A program made the translations under genes and the position numbers. The notes below the pieces were generated by a model that saw nothing but the letters and a program-made list of their open reading frames with translations, did not search any database and was not told where the DNA came from. 22,728 bases of DNA from assembly GCA_045543455.1 (NCBI GenBank), contig JAZQMK010000012.1, forward strand, positions 1-22,728, read 5' to 3'. The DNA comes from SIG291 sp045543455 (GTDB taxonomy: Bacteria > Bacillota > Clostridia > Lachnospirales > Lachnospiraceae). This document shows positions 14,742 through 22,728 of the stretch, piece by piece (positions within the stretch are counted from its first letter, which is position 1; each line of letters begins with the position of its first letter).

Positions 14742-16883
14742 GTGGATATAATTAAGATTTTACAGGAAGAGTTAGGTATTAAGAAAGGACAGGTAGAAGC
14801 AACAATCAAGCTTATTGATGAAGGCTGTACTATACCTTTTATTGCACGTTATCGTAAGGAAGTAACAGGTTCGTTAAATGACGAAGTACTTAGAAGCTTT
14901 GATGAAAGATTAAAGTATCTTAGAAATCTTGAAGAAAGAAAAGCTCAGGTGCTTTCAAGTATCGAAGAACAGGGCCTTTTGACAGATGAGCTTAGAAAAG
15001 AAATTGAAGAAGCTCTAACTATGGTAAAGGTGGAAGATTTATACAGACCATATAAGCCAAAGAGAAGAACAAGAGCTATTATAGCAAAGGAAAAGGGTTT
15101 AGAGCCTTTGGCTAATGTGATTCTTCTTCAGATGACTAATGAAGAATTAGAAAAGACAGCATTAGAATATGTGTCAGAAGAAAAAGAAGTTAATAATGTA
15201 AAAGAAGCTATTGAAGGCGCTATGGATATTATTGCCGAGGTGGTTTCGGATAATGCTGATTACAGAACATATATAAGAGAGATTACATTTAAGGAAGGAC
15301 AGATCGCTACAAGTACTAAAGATGAGAGTGTAGAGTCTGTTTATGAAATGTACTATAATTTTGAAGAACCTTTAAAGAAAATGGCAGGTCACAGAGTTCT
15401 TGCCATAGACAGAGGTGAAAATGAAAAAATTCTTAGCGTAAAGATTGTGGCTCCAGTTGAAAAGATACTTACATATCTTGAAAATAAAGTGATAGTAAGA
15501 GATAATTCATACACAAATGATGTGTTAAAGGCTGTTGTACAGGATAGCTATCAAAGACTTATAGCACCTTCTATTGAACGCGAAATTAGAAATGAATTAA
15601 CTGAAAATGCTCAGGCTGGTGCCATAAAAGTATTTGGTAAGAATCTAGAGCAATTACTTATGCAGCCACCTATCACAGGCAGAGTTGTACTTGGATGGGA
15701 TCCTGCTTTTAGAACAGGCTGTAAATTGGCAGTCGTTGATGAAACAGGTAAGGTTTTAGATACAGTAGTCGTATATCCTACTGAGCCGCAAAATAAGATT
15801 GCAGAAGCAAAGGCAACAATTAAAAAGCTTATTAAGAAATATAATATTTCTTTAATTTCTCTTGGTAATGGTACAGCATCAAGAGAATCTGAAAGAGTAA
15901 TTGTGGATATGCTTAAGGAGATAGACGAAAAGGTTGAATATATTATTGTTAATGAAGCTGGTGCGTCAGTATATTCTGCCAGCAAGCTTGCAACAGAAGA
16001 ATTTCCTAATTTTGATGTAGGACAAAGAAGCGCGGCTTCAATAGCAAGAAGATTGCAGGATCCTTTAGCGGAACTTGTAAAGATTGATCCAAAGTCTATT
16101 GGTGTAGGACAGTATCAGCATGATATGAATCAGAAGAAATTAGGTGAAGCCTTAGAGGGCGTAGTAGAAGACTGCGTTAATAAGGTTGGTGTAGATGTTA
16201 ATACGGCATCTGCATCATTGCTCGAATATATTTCAGGTATTTCAAAGGCCATTGCTAAAAATATTGTTGCATACAGAGAAGAAAATGGTAAATTTACTAA
16301 TAGAAAGCAATTTTTAAAGGTTGCAAAGCTTGGACCAAAGGCGTTTGAACAGTGTGCAGGTTTCCTTCGTATTTATGATGGTGACAACATTTTAGACAGT
16401 ACAAGTGTACATCCTGAAAGCTATGAAGCGGCCAACGGACTTTTACAGGAGTTAAGTCTTGATAAGAGTCAGATTGGTAAGATTAGTGGCTTAGAAAAGA
16501 AAATAGGCAATGTAAGTGCCATGGCAGAAAAACTGTCAGTAGGCGAGATTACGTTAAGAGATATTGTAAAGGAATTAGAAAAGCCGGCAAGAGACCCTAG
16601 AGATGAAATGCCAAAGCCTATATTAAGAACTGATGTCCTTGAAATGAAGGATTTGACCAGTGGTATGATTCTTAAGGGCACTGTAAGAAATGTAATAGAT
16701 TTTGGTGTATTTGTAGATATAGGAGTACATCAGGATGGCTTGGTACACATTTCTAAGATGACTAATAAAAAATATATTAAGCATCCATTAGAACTGGTAA
16801 GCGTTGGAGATATCGTTGAGGTTAAGGTTATGGATGTAGATATGGCTAAAAAGAGAATACAATTAACAATGATTTTAGACTAG
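14742..16883 (+). CDS. tex: Tex family S1 RNA-binding transcription accessory protein
   Basis: A protein of 713 residues, close to the family's usual 715-780. Tex is a cytoplasmic nucleic-acid-binding protein related to eukaryotic Spt6. In order, an N-terminal helical part opens with IPFIARYRKEVTGSL; a YqgF/RNase H-like domain (about 310-440) contains GWDPAFRTGCKLAVVDETG; helix-hairpin-helix motifs (about 475-560) include YISGISKAIAKNIVAYREENG; and a C-terminal S1 domain (about 640-713) reads GMILKGTVRNVIDFGVFVDIG. The start is GTG 14742, with GGAG eight bases upstream. It is 16 bases after the membrane protein gene and 10 before the YcxB-like gene. Confidence 0.96.
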   Translation: MDIIKILQEELGIKKGQVEATIKLIDEGCTIPFIARYRKEVTGSLNDEVLRSFDERLKYLRNLEERKAQVLSSIEEQGLLTDELRKEIEEALTMVKVEDLYRPYKPKRRTRAIIAKEKGLEPLANVILLQMTNEELEKTALEYVSEEKEVNNVKEAIEGAMDIIAEVVSDNADYRTYIREITFKEGQIATSTKDESVESVYEMYYNFEEPLKKMAGHRVLAIDRGENEKILSVKIVAPVEKILTYLENKVIVRDNSYTNDVLKAVVQDSYQRLIAPSIEREIRNELTENAQAGAIKVFGKNLEQLLMQPPITGRVVLGWDPAFRTGCKLAVVDETGKVLDTVVVYPTEPQNKIAEAKATIKKLIKKYNISLISLGNGTASRESERVIVDMLKEIDEKVEYIIVNEAGASVYSASKLATEEFPNFDVGQRSAASIARRLQDPLAELVKIDPKSIGVGQYQHDMNQKKLGEALEGVVEDCVNKVGVDVNTASASLLEYISGISKAIAKNIVAYREENGKFTNRKQFLKVAKLGPKAFEQCAGFLRIYDGDNILDSTSVHPESYEAANGLLQELSLDKSQIGKISGLEKKIGNVSAMAEKLSVGEITLRDIVKELEKPARDPRDEMPKPILRTDVLEMKDLTSGMILKGTVRNVIDFGVFVDIGVHQDGLVHISKMTNKKYIKHPLELVSVGDIVEVKVMDVDMAKKRIQLTMILD

Positions 16884-16893
16884 AGGTGTAAAA

Positions 16894-17409
16894 ATGGATA
16901 TATCATTTGAGGTTACTATAACATCTAAGGATATGAGAGGTTATATGTTTGCACACAAGTATAGAAGTATAAGCGGTGTGTTTGAAATTATATTAGGTAT
17001 TGCTTGTCTTGCGTTTGGACTTATAAGATATGGAAGTATTAAGGAAGAATGGCAGTCTTATATGCTTATTTTAATATTTTTTGGTGTATTTTTCCTTTTG
17101 ATTACACCAATTAATACATATGTAAAGGCGTCAAAGCAGGTACTGCTAAATCCAAGTTTTAAGGAGCCATTTCAATATGTATTAAATGAAGAGGGTATTC
17201 ATATATCCCAGAACGGTGAATCTGCTGATTTGACATGGGATGCTGTGTATAAAGCAGTGAAATGTTCAACAGGTATATTTTTATATGGCTCGAAATATCG
17301 TGCCAATATACTTCCTGCAAGATGTATTGAAGGAAAGGAAGAAGATATTGTAAAATTGCTTAAGAAGTGTATAAGTAAGGAGAGATTAGGCTATGGTTTA
17401 CGAAAGTAA
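16894..17409 (+). CDS. YcxB-like domain membrane protein
   Basis: A protein of 171 residues. Two membrane helices (about 26-45 and 55-76) are followed by a soluble domain (about 90-165) with the YcxB-like pattern: GIHISQNGESADLTWDAVYKAV, then LYGSKYRANILPARC. AGAGGTG precedes the ATG. The function of this family is unknown. Its last 17 bases overlap tsaE, which points to translational coupling, although the two have no obvious shared role. Confidence 0.82.
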   Translation: MDISFEVTITSKDMRGYMFAHKYRSISGVFEIILGIACLAFGLIRYGSIKEEWQSYMLILIFFGVFFLLITPINTYVKASKQVLLNPSFKEPFQYVLNEEGIHISQNGESADLTWDAVYKAVKCSTGIFLYGSKYRANILPARCIEGKEEDIVKLLKKCISKERLGYGLRK

Positions 17410-17818
17410 CAGCTCTTTGGACACATTTAACTTTGCCTGCGATTTTGCAAATAAAATAAAAAAAGGCAACGTCATATCCCTGACAGGAGATTTAGGTGTT
17501 GGAAAAACTGTATTTACTCAAGGCTTTGCAAAGGGACTTGGGATTGAAGAAAATGTAAATAGCCCAACATTTACAATAATACAGGTATATGATGAAGGAC
17601 GTATTCCACTATATCATTTTGATGTATACAGAATAAGCGATTTGTGGGAAATGGACGATATAGGATATGAAGAGTATTTTTATGGCGATGGTGTATGCTT
17701 AGTTGAATGGGCAAATCTTATAGAAGAGCTTATGCCACAGGATACTATTTATATTACAATAGAAAAAGATTTGGAAAAAGGTTTGGATTATCGTAAGATA
17801 ACCATAGATAATATGTAG
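17393..17818 (+). CDS. tsaE: tRNA t6A biosynthesis ATPase TsaE
   Basis: A protein of 141 residues, a small P-loop ATPase. Walker A is GDLGVGKT (32-39). The family motifs SPTFTI, PLYHFDVYR and LVEWAN follow. TsaE works with TsaB and TsaD to place threonylcarbamoyl on A37 of tRNAs that read ANN codons. The ATG overlaps the end of the YcxB-like gene, with GGAGAG upstream. tsaB follows 13 bases after the stop, and tsaD lies downstream in the same cluster. TsaC, which makes the threonylcarbamoyl-AMP, is not in the window. Confidence 0.95.
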   Translation: MVYESNSSLDTFNFACDFANKIKKGNVISLTGDLGVGKTVFTQGFAKGLGIEENVNSPTFTIIQVYDEGRIPLYHFDVYRISDLWEMDDIGYEEYFYGDGVCLVEWANLIEELMPQDTIYITIEKDLEKGLDYRKITIDNM

Positions 17819-17831
17819 GATGGGAAATGAT

Positions 17832-18539
17832 ATGAAAATATTAGCACTTGAAACTGCATCAAATGTGGCGTCCATTGCTCTTGCGACTAAAGATGCCATT
17901 TTGGCAGAATATACAATTAATAATAAAAAAACTCATTCGCAGACACTTTTGCCAATGATAGACGAAATGCTTAATATGCTTGAGATGGATATTAAGGATG
18001 TGGATGCGATTGCAGTTTCGGCAGGACCTGGCTCTTATACCGGGTTAAGAATAGCAAGTGCAACGGCAAAGGGACTTGCCATGGCTATTGATAAACCAAT
18101 AATTAGTATACCTACTATAGATGCTATGGCTTATGGAAAGGCTGGAGTGACAGGCTTAATATGCCCAATGCTAGATGCAAGGCGTGGTCAGGTATTTACT
18201 GGTGTTTATACATTTGTCAATGGAGATTTCCAGATTGTAAAGCCACAGATGATAATAGAGATTAAGGATTTGGTACCTGTTTTAAATGAACTTAATGAAA
18301 AGGTATATTTCTTAGGCGATGGAGTCGAACCTAATCTTGATTATATAAAACAAAATATTACAGCTCCATTTGAGGTTGCACCTATGCAGGTTAACCGTCA
18401 AAGAGCTTCATTTGTTGCGTCTTTGGCTATTGAATATTATGAGGCTGGTAATGTGTCAGAGGCAAAAGATCATGTTCCAAATTATTTAAAGGTAACTCAA
18501 GCTGAAAGAGAATATGAGGAGAAGAAAGCCAATGCTTGA
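17832..18539 (+). CDS. tsaB: tRNA t6A biosynthesis scaffold protein TsaB
   Basis: A protein of 235 residues starting at ATG 17832, where the family N-terminus MKILALETASN begins; an ATG at 17820 adds only four residues and is less likely. It is an ASKHA-fold protein. SAGPGSYTGLRIASATAKGLA (about 64-84) is the diagnostic stretch, and LDARRGQVFTG follows (about 115-125). TsaB is the inactive paralogue that binds TsaD and helps assemble the t6A complex. It overlaps the start of the rimI-like gene by eight bases. Confidence 0.95.
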   Translation: MKILALETASNVASIALATKDAILAEYTINNKKTHSQTLLPMIDEMLNMLEMDIKDVDAIAVSAGPGSYTGLRIASATAKGLAMAIDKPIISIPTIDAMAYGKAGVTGLICPMLDARRGQVFTGVYTFVNGDFQIVKPQMIIEIKDLVPVLNELNEKVYFLGDGVEPNLDYIKQNITAPFEVAPMQVNRQRASFVASLAIEYYEAGNVSEAKDHVPNYLKVTQAEREYEEKKANA

Positions 18540-18966
18540 ATTTAAAAAGATGGGAAAAGAACATATAGATATGGTGGCTGAAATTGAAAAGGACAATTTT
18601 ACCATGCCATGGTCTAAAAATTCTTTTTTAGAGGCTGTAGAAGACAAAAGTGCAATTTATATTGTTGCTTTAGAGGATTCAAAGGTTGTAGGATATGCAG
18701 GTATGTGGACTGCTGTAGATGAAGCAGATATCACAAATGTTGCTGTAAAGCAGGATAAAAGAAATGCGGGAATAGGTTTTAAAGTGATGGATTATCTTTT
18801 TTCCTGTGGTAGAAATGCAGGTATAATGCGATTTTTTCTAGAAGTAAGAAAAAGCAATGAAGCAGCTATTGCTTTATATACAAAATGTGGTTTTAGAAGT
18901 GTGGGAATAAGAAAGAATTTCTACGAAAAACCTGTAGAAGATGCCATAATAATGACAAAAATTTAA
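18532..18966 (+). CDS. rimI: Ribosomal protein S18-alanine N-acetyltransferase-like GNAT enzyme
   Basis: A protein of 144 residues of the GNAT fold. It shows MVAEIEKDNFTMPWSKNSF at the N-terminus, as in RimI, the acetyl-CoA loop KRNAGIGFKVMDYL (about 77-90), and ALYTKCGFRSVGIRKNFY near the end. RimI acetylates the N-terminus of S18 using acetyl-CoA. The start is ATG 18532, with AGGAGA about nine bases upstream. The tsaE-tsaB-rimI order is common in bacteria and supports the name, although substrate choice in Gram-positive homologues is less certain. Confidence 0.9.
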   Translation: MLEFKKMGKEHIDMVAEIEKDNFTMPWSKNSFLEAVEDKSAIYIVALEDSKVVGYAGMWTAVDEADITNVAVKQDKRNAGIGFKVMDYLFSCGRNAGIMRFFLEVRKSNEAAIALYTKCGFRSVGIRKNFYEKPVEDAIIMTKI

Positions 18967-18987
18967 TTGGTGTTGGAGTGTTAGAAG

Positions 18988-19896
18988 ATGTTAGATATAT
19001 GTTTGTTAGGGACCGGTGGTATGATGCCTTTGCCAAATAGGTGGCTTACTTCTATGCTTGCAAGATATAATGGAAGTTCTATTTTGATAGATTGCGGCGA
19101 AGGTACACAGATAGCTTTAAAGGAAAGTGGATTTACATCCAAGCCGATAGATGTAATATGTTTTACTCATTATCACGCGGATCATATAAGTGGTTTGCCG
19201 GGAATGTTACTGTCCATGGCAAATGCAGATAGAACTGAAGAAATCATAATGATTGGCCCTAAGGGCTTAGAAAAGGTTGTTAATGCTTTAAGGGTAATTG
19301 CGCCAGAACTTCCGTTTTCTATTAAATATATAGAGCTGTCTTCTGAAACTGAAGAGATAAAGCTAAATGGATACATTTTAAATGCATTTAAGGTAAAACA
19401 TAGGGTAAATTGTTATGGATATTCCATAACTATCCCGAGAAAAGGTAAATTTAATCTTGAAAATGCTTTGAAATTGGGTATTGATAAGATGTATTGGAAC
19501 AAACTTCAACATGGTATAAATGTTGAGCTAGACGGTGTAGTGTATACTCCTGATATGGTTATGGGAGAAGACAGAAAAAGCATAAAAGTAACCTATTGTA
19601 CAGATTCAAGACCGACAGAGTCTATAGTAAATAATGCAAAAAATGCCGACTTATTTATATGCGAAGGTATGTATGGTGGTTTTGATAAGGATGATAAGGC
19701 TAAAGCTAAAATGCATATGACGATGAATGAAGCGGCTTTAATAGCTAAAAAAGCTGAGGTAAAAGAGTTGTGGCTGACACATTATAGTCCGTCATTGCCA
19801 AATCCTAAAGATTATAAAAATGAAGTGAGAAATATATTTGAAAATACAAAAATCGCAAAAGATGGAAGATGTGTAACACTGACTTTTGAAGAATAA
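18988..19896 (+). CDS. rnz: Ribonuclease Z (tRNA 3' endonuclease)
   Basis: A protein of 302 residues, short-form tRNase Z of the metallo-beta-lactamase fold. It cuts tRNA precursors after the discriminator base so that CCA can be added. Zinc-site motifs are FTHYHADHISGLPG (about 58-71), VKHRVNCYGYS, YCTDSRPT (about 202-209), ICEGMYG, and a late LTHYSPS (about 266-272). RNase Z is important for tRNAs without an encoded CCA, such as the tRNA-Ser at 22402. It is 21 bases after rimI and 11 before the next gene. Confidence 0.94.
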   Translation: MLDICLLGTGGMMPLPNRWLTSMLARYNGSSILIDCGEGTQIALKESGFTSKPIDVICFTHYHADHISGLPGMLLSMANADRTEEIIMIGPKGLEKVVNALRVIAPELPFSIKYIELSSETEEIKLNGYILNAFKVKHRVNCYGYSITIPRKGKFNLENALKLGIDKMYWNKLQHGINVELDGVVYTPDMVMGEDRKSIKVTYCTDSRPTESIVNNAKNADLFICEGMYGGFDKDDKAKAKMHMTMNEAALIAKKAEVKELWLTHYSPSLPNPKDYKNEVRNIFENTKIAKDGRCVTLTFEE

Positions 19897-19907
19897 AGGA
19901 GGTACCT

Positions 19908-20495
19908 ATGAATAAAAAATATACTATAATTATAATTCTAAGTGCAGTTGTTTTAATAGGTCTTATGGCATATTATGTATATTTGCTCAAGGATAAAAAA
20001 GATGTTGTAGAAACACAGACAAGCAACAGTCATGCGGCAGAAATGATTGCTAAAAATATAGATGGACATAATTATCCTTCTACACCAAGAGCTGTAGTTG
20101 TATTTTATTCGGATTTAGTTAAGGCATATTATAATGAAGAGCTTACAGAGGCTCAGATGGAGGCACTTGGGAAAAAAGCCAGAAAATTATTTGATGAAGA
20201 ATTAAAATCAAAGCAGACTGAAGAAGAATTTATAACAGCTTTAAAAGCAGATATTTTATTATATAATCAAACACAAAAAACAATAAACGACTGTATAATA
20301 GAAAGAGCGGCAGATAATAAGTATTTAACAATTGAAGGAGTTAATTACTGCACTGTTAAAACTGTATTTTATGTAAAAGAAAATAAAAAATTCACTGCCT
20401 CTTATATGGATTTTAAACTACGCCAGGATATAGATGGCAACTGGAAAATACTTTCATGGGGACTTGCGCAAAGTTCTACAATAAAAGGTGAATAG
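19908..20495 (+). CDS. Single-pass membrane-anchored protein, unknown function
   Basis: A protein of 195 residues. After MNKKYT a single helix (about 7-27) is followed by basic LKDKKD, so the remainder is probably outside the membrane. No lipobox cysteine is present. Residues from about 50 on contain AVVVFYSDLVKAYYNEELT, a helical middle and a beta-rich end closing in DIDGNWKILSWGLA. That ending and length resemble NTF2-like/SnoaL-type domains, but I cannot name a family. AAAGGAGG precedes the ATG. It sits between rnz and tsaD, with 63 bases to tsaD. Confidence 0.8.
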   Translation: MNKKYTIIIILSAVVLIGLMAYYVYLLKDKKDVVETQTSNSHAAEMIAKNIDGHNYPSTPRAVVVFYSDLVKAYYNEELTEAQMEALGKKARKLFDEELKSKQTEEEFITALKADILLYNQTQKTINDCIIERAADNKYLTIEGVNYCTVKTVFYVKENKKFTASYMDFKLRQDIDGNWKILSWGLAQSSTIKGE

Positions 20496-20558
20496 TTTTG
20501 GCAAATCTGATATTTGCGTCGCCTCTTCTTGATAAGTCGCTCAGAAATGGAGAATTAA

Positions 20559-21584
20559 ATGGAAAATAAAGATATTTTAATATTGGCAATAGAAAGCTCC
20601 TGTGATGAAACAGCGGCAGCAGTTGTAAAAAATGGCCGTGAAGTACTGTCAAATGTAATATCGTCGCAGATAGATTTGCATACACTCTACGGCGGTGTTG
20701 TACCTGAAATTGCATCAAGAAAACATATGGAGCAGATTAATCAGGTAACAATGGAGGCACTAAAAAAGGCCGGAGTAACCTTTGATGATATTACTGCCAT
20801 TGCTGTAACCTATGGCCCAGGACTTGTAGGTGCTTTGCTTGTTGGCGTTGCATTTGCAAAATCATTGGCATATGCGTTGAAAAAGCCATTAGTTGGAGTA
20901 CATCACATAGAAGGGCATATTAGTGCCAATTATATAGAAAATAAAGAATTAGAACCGCCATTTATATGCCTTGTGGTATCAGGCGGACATACACACCTTG
21001 TAAATGTAAAGGATTATGGTGAATATGAAATTTTAGGAAAAACAAGAGACGATGCAGCAGGAGAAGCCTATGACAAGGTTGCTAGAGCAGTGGGGCTTGG
21101 ATATCCAGGAGGACCTAAAATTGATAAATTAGCTAAAGAAGGTAATGCTGATGCAATAGAGTTTCCAAGGGCTAAAATAGATGGTTCAGTATATGATTTT
21201 AGCTTTAGTGGTTTAAAATCAGCAGTACTTAATCACATTAATGTATGCGATATGAAAAACATTGAAATCAATAAAGCTGATTTAGTTGCTTCGTTTCAAA
21301 AAGCAGTTGTAGATTCCTTGGTTACAAGAGCGATGCTCGCGATTGATGAAATAAAAACTGATAAAATGGCAATTGCAGGCGGTGTAGCTTCTAACTCAGC
21401 GTTAAGATCTGCGATGCAGGAAGCCTGCAATAAAAAGAATATAGAATTTTATATGCCGTCAGGAATATATTGCACAGATAATGCTGCCATGATAGGTGTG
21501 GCGGGATATTATGATTATATAAAAGGAAAACGAGCGGATTTAGACTTGAATGCTATTCCAAATTTGAAATTAGGTGAAAAATAA
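20559..21584 (+). CDS. tsaD: tRNA N6-adenosine threonylcarbamoyltransferase TsaD
   Basis: A protein of 341 residues of the Kae1/Gcp family. It transfers the threonylcarbamoyl group to A37 of tRNA, with TsaB and TsaE encoded upstream. Motifs in order are ILAIESSCDETAAAV (7-21), YGPGLVGALLVG (about 85-96), the metal-binding HHIEGH (about 115-120), VSGGHTHLV, and GEAYDKVARAVGLGYPGGP with SGLKSAVL and GGVASNSALR further on. GGAG lies six bases before the ATG. The 63-base gap before it holds a small inverted repeat (GCAAAT / ATTTGC) but no clear promoter. The next gene starts one base after its stop. Confidence 0.97.
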   Translation: MENKDILILAIESSCDETAAAVVKNGREVLSNVISSQIDLHTLYGGVVPEIASRKHMEQINQVTMEALKKAGVTFDDITAIAVTYGPGLVGALLVGVAFAKSLAYALKKPLVGVHHIEGHISANYIENKELEPPFICLVVSGGHTHLVNVKDYGEYEILGKTRDDAAGEAYDKVARAVGLGYPGGPKIDKLAKEGNADAIEFPRAKIDGSVYDFSFSGLKSAVLNHINVCDMKNIEINKADLVASFQKAVVDSLVTRAMLAIDEIKTDKMAIAGGVASNSALRSAMQEACNKKNIEFYMPSGIYCTDNAAMIGVAGYYDYIKGKRADLDLNAIPNLKLGEK

Positions 21585-21585
21585 T

Positions 21586-22284
21586 ATGAAGACAGTAGCC
21601 GTAGTATTGGCAGCAGGAAGTGGAAAACGTATGCGAAGCAATGTTGCCAAACAGTATATACAGGTAAATGGACATCCGATAATTTACTATAGCTTAAATG
21701 TATTTCAAAGTAGCTTTGTAGATGATATAATATTGGTAGTTCCCAGTGGAGATGAAGAATATTGTAAGAAAGAAATTGTTGAAAAATATAAGCTTACAAA
21801 GGTAAAAGCCATAGTTACCGGTGGAAAAGAACGATATAACTCGGTATACAATGCTCTTGCGCAAATTTCGTCGCAAGAGTATAAATATGTATTTATACAT
21901 GATGGGGCACGTCCTATGATTGATGATGCTATATTAAAAAGATGTTTAGAAAATCTTGAATTATATAAAACAGCAGTGGTAGGAATGCCTGTAAAAGATA
22001 CTATAAAGAAAGTTGCTGCTGATGGAATGGTAATTGATACGCCTGACAGAAATACATTATGGCAGGTGCAAACACCACAATGCTTTGATGTGGAGCTTGT
22101 AAAAATAGCTTATGATAAAATGATGCAATCGGATATTCTTATAAATATAACTGATGATGCGCAGGTTGTAGAAAATTATTCCAATGCATGTATAAAAATG
22201 GTTCAAGGAGCTTATACTAATATTAAAATAACCACACCAGAGGATATAAGTATAGCTCAAAAGTGCTTAAAAATGCCATTTTGA
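21586..22284 (+). CDS. ispD: 2-C-methyl-D-erythritol 4-phosphate cytidylyltransferase
   Basis: A protein of 232 residues that joins CTP and methylerythritol phosphate in the MEP isoprenoid pathway. The N-terminal VVLAAGSGKRM (6-16) with AKQY just after forms the CTP site. VTGGKERYNSVYNAL, HDGARPMI (about 103-110) and ITDDAQVVE are typical of IspD. The start is ATG 21586, where the family motif begins; a GTG at 21574 would overlap tsaD. AGGTG is upstream. No other MEP gene is in the window, and I see no strong terminator before the tRNA promoter. Confidence 0.93.
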   Translation: MKTVAVVLAAGSGKRMRSNVAKQYIQVNGHPIIYYSLNVFQSSFVDDIILVVPSGDEEYCKKEIVEKYKLTKVKAIVTGGKERYNSVYNALAQISSQEYKYVFIHDGARPMIDDAILKRCLENLELYKTAVVGMPVKDTIKKVAADGMVIDTPDRNTLWQVQTPQCFDVELVKIAYDKMMQSDILINITDDAQVVENYSNACIKMVQGAYTNIKITTPEDISIAQKCLKMPF

Positions 22285-22324
22285 CGACGATTGAAAAAAA
22301 GTTTAAAAAAAATAAAAATTAGTG

Positions 22325-22353
22325 TTGACAGATACAAAAAATGATGATAGAAT
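22325..22353 (+). promoter_or_regulatory. Promoter of the tRNA-Ser unit
   Basis: A perfect TTGACA (22325-22330), a 17-base spacer and TAGAAT (22348-22353). The leader to the tRNA carries a hairpin, CAACTT / AAGTTG (22384-22399), just before the mature 5' end. Confidence 0.85.
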
Positions 22354-22401
22354 AACAAATGTCGCTGACGAAAGAAAGCGATACAACTTAATAAAGTTGA
22401 T

Positions 22402-22487
22402 GGAGAGGTACCGAAGCGGCCATAACGGGGCGGTCTTGAAAACCGTTTGTCTTAACGGACACATGGGTTCGAATCCCATCCTCTCCG
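22402..22487 (+). tRNA. tRNA-Ser (anticodon UGA)
   Basis: An 86-base gene with a seven-pair acceptor stem: GGAGAGG (22402-22408) with CCTCTCC (22480-22486) and discriminator G at 22487. The anticodon loop CTTGAAA gives TGA, reading UCA. A long variable arm (GTCTTAACGGAC region) and a T-arm with GGTTCGAATCC are typical of tRNA-Ser. CCA is not encoded; TTG follows. Confidence 0.97.
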
Positions 22488-22490
22488 TTG

Positions 22491-22525
22491 GATAATAACC
22501 ACTGAAAAAAAGTGGTTTTATTATC
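22491..22525 (+). terminator. Terminator after tRNA-Ser
   Basis: AACCACT pairs with AGTGGTT around GAAAAAA, followed by a T-rich TTTATTATC that can also pair with GATAATAA at the left end. It closes the tRNA unit before the next promoter. Confidence 0.75.
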
Positions 22526-22536
22526 GAAAAAAATCA

Positions 22537-22565
22537 TTGACATATTTTGCATGTCGTGATAGAAT
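22537..22565 (+). promoter_or_regulatory. Strong promoter, probably of an rRNA operon
   Basis: TTGACA (22537-22542), a 17-base spacer and TAGAAT (22560-22565). The design is the same as the tRNA-Ser promoter, down to the shared GATAGAATAA around the -10. It drives the leader at the end of the window. Confidence 0.8.
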
Positions 22566-22571
22566 AATCAA

Positions 22572-22728
22572 GCTGACCCAATTAAGTCAGCAAAAGGAAC
22601 TTGATAACTAAATACTAAGACGAACCTGAAAATTCTAAATAGAATTCAAAGAACGGTCAACAAAAAGTTGACAACCTAAAAACAGTAAACTATCTGAAAA
22701 GATAGAACGGAAGCTAGATGTTTGTACT
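22572..22728 (+). promoter_or_regulatory. Hairpin-rich leader, probable 5' leader of an rRNA operon
   Basis: No coding frame is supported. Four small hairpins follow one another: GCTGAC/GTCAGC (22572-22591), AATTCT/AGAATT (22631-22646), GTCAAC/GTTGAC (22656-22672) and CTATCT/AGATAG closed by a GAAA tetraloop (22690-22705). Between the first two, TTGATAACTAAATA (22601-22614) resembles the boxA-containing segment of Firmicute rRNA leaders. The 16S gene itself is not reached, so the assignment is an inference. Confidence 0.55.

Noticed and set aside
15611..15985. Minus-strand frame of 124 codons inside tex
   Set aside because: Antisense shadow of the conserved YqgF-like region of tex.
20496..20558. 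Internal promoter or small RNA before tsaD
   Set aside because: Only a 6-base inverted repeat is seen; no -10/-35 pair and no terminator.

Overview
The window reads as chromosomal DNA of a low-GC Firmicute, most likely a Lachnospiraceae-type Clostridium relative. The evidence is strong AGGAGG-type ribosome sites, AT-rich spacers with TTGACA/TATAAT promoters, a long-form Hpf, RF2 with a programmed frameshift, clostridial-style gene clusters (tsaE-tsaB-rimI-rnz-tsaD-ispD, ACT-hom-apgM) and a membrane protein family I associate with Clostridia. I see no insertion sequence, prophage, CRISPR array or restriction system. This is mostly core housekeeping DNA.

Layout. 1-2427 (minus strand): an SDR oxidoreductase, then a three-helix membrane-anchored protein of unknown function cut by the window edge. 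2428-2965: the largest non-coding gap, with two exact and two or three near-match DnaA boxes and a perfect operator-like palindrome between divergent promoters. 2966-7784 (plus): hpf, then secA, prfB and a stand-alone cheW-like gene. 7834-10176: a divergent pair, a MocR/PdxR-type regulator (minus) and a pyridoxal/pyridoxamine kinase (plus). 10263-13575: an ACT-domain protein, homoserine dehydrogenase, an ApgM-like enzyme and a DUF2752 membrane protein, which looks like a threonine-branch operon. 13634-13945 (minus): a small DUF4190-type membrane protein. 14165-22284: one long co-directional cluster with a small membrane protein, tex, a YcxB-like protein, tsaE, tsaB, rimI, rnz, an unknown membrane-anchored protein, tsaD and ispD. 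22325-22728: a tRNA-Ser(UGA) transcription unit, then a strong promoter and a hairpin-rich leader that probably begins an rRNA operon lying outside the window.

Shared roles. Several genes serve translation: Hpf (ribosome hibernation), RF2 (termination), TsaE/TsaB/TsaD (t6A on tRNA), RimI-like acetyltransferase, RNase Z (tRNA 3' ends), Tex (S1 domain), tRNA-Ser and the probable rRNA leader. The tRNA-Ser gene does not encode CCA, so it fits the class of RNase Z substrates. The PdxR/kinase pair is a vitamin B6 salvage module. In the ACT-hom-apgM cluster the ApgM-like enzyme may supply homoserine kinase activity.

I found no clearly new defence or mobile system. The least explained items are the DnaA-box cluster away from dnaA, an SDR gene whose best-placed start codon is ACG, an orphan CheW-like gene, the unknown proteins at 1-1638, 14165-14725 and 19908-20495, and the chain of small hairpins after the last promoter.
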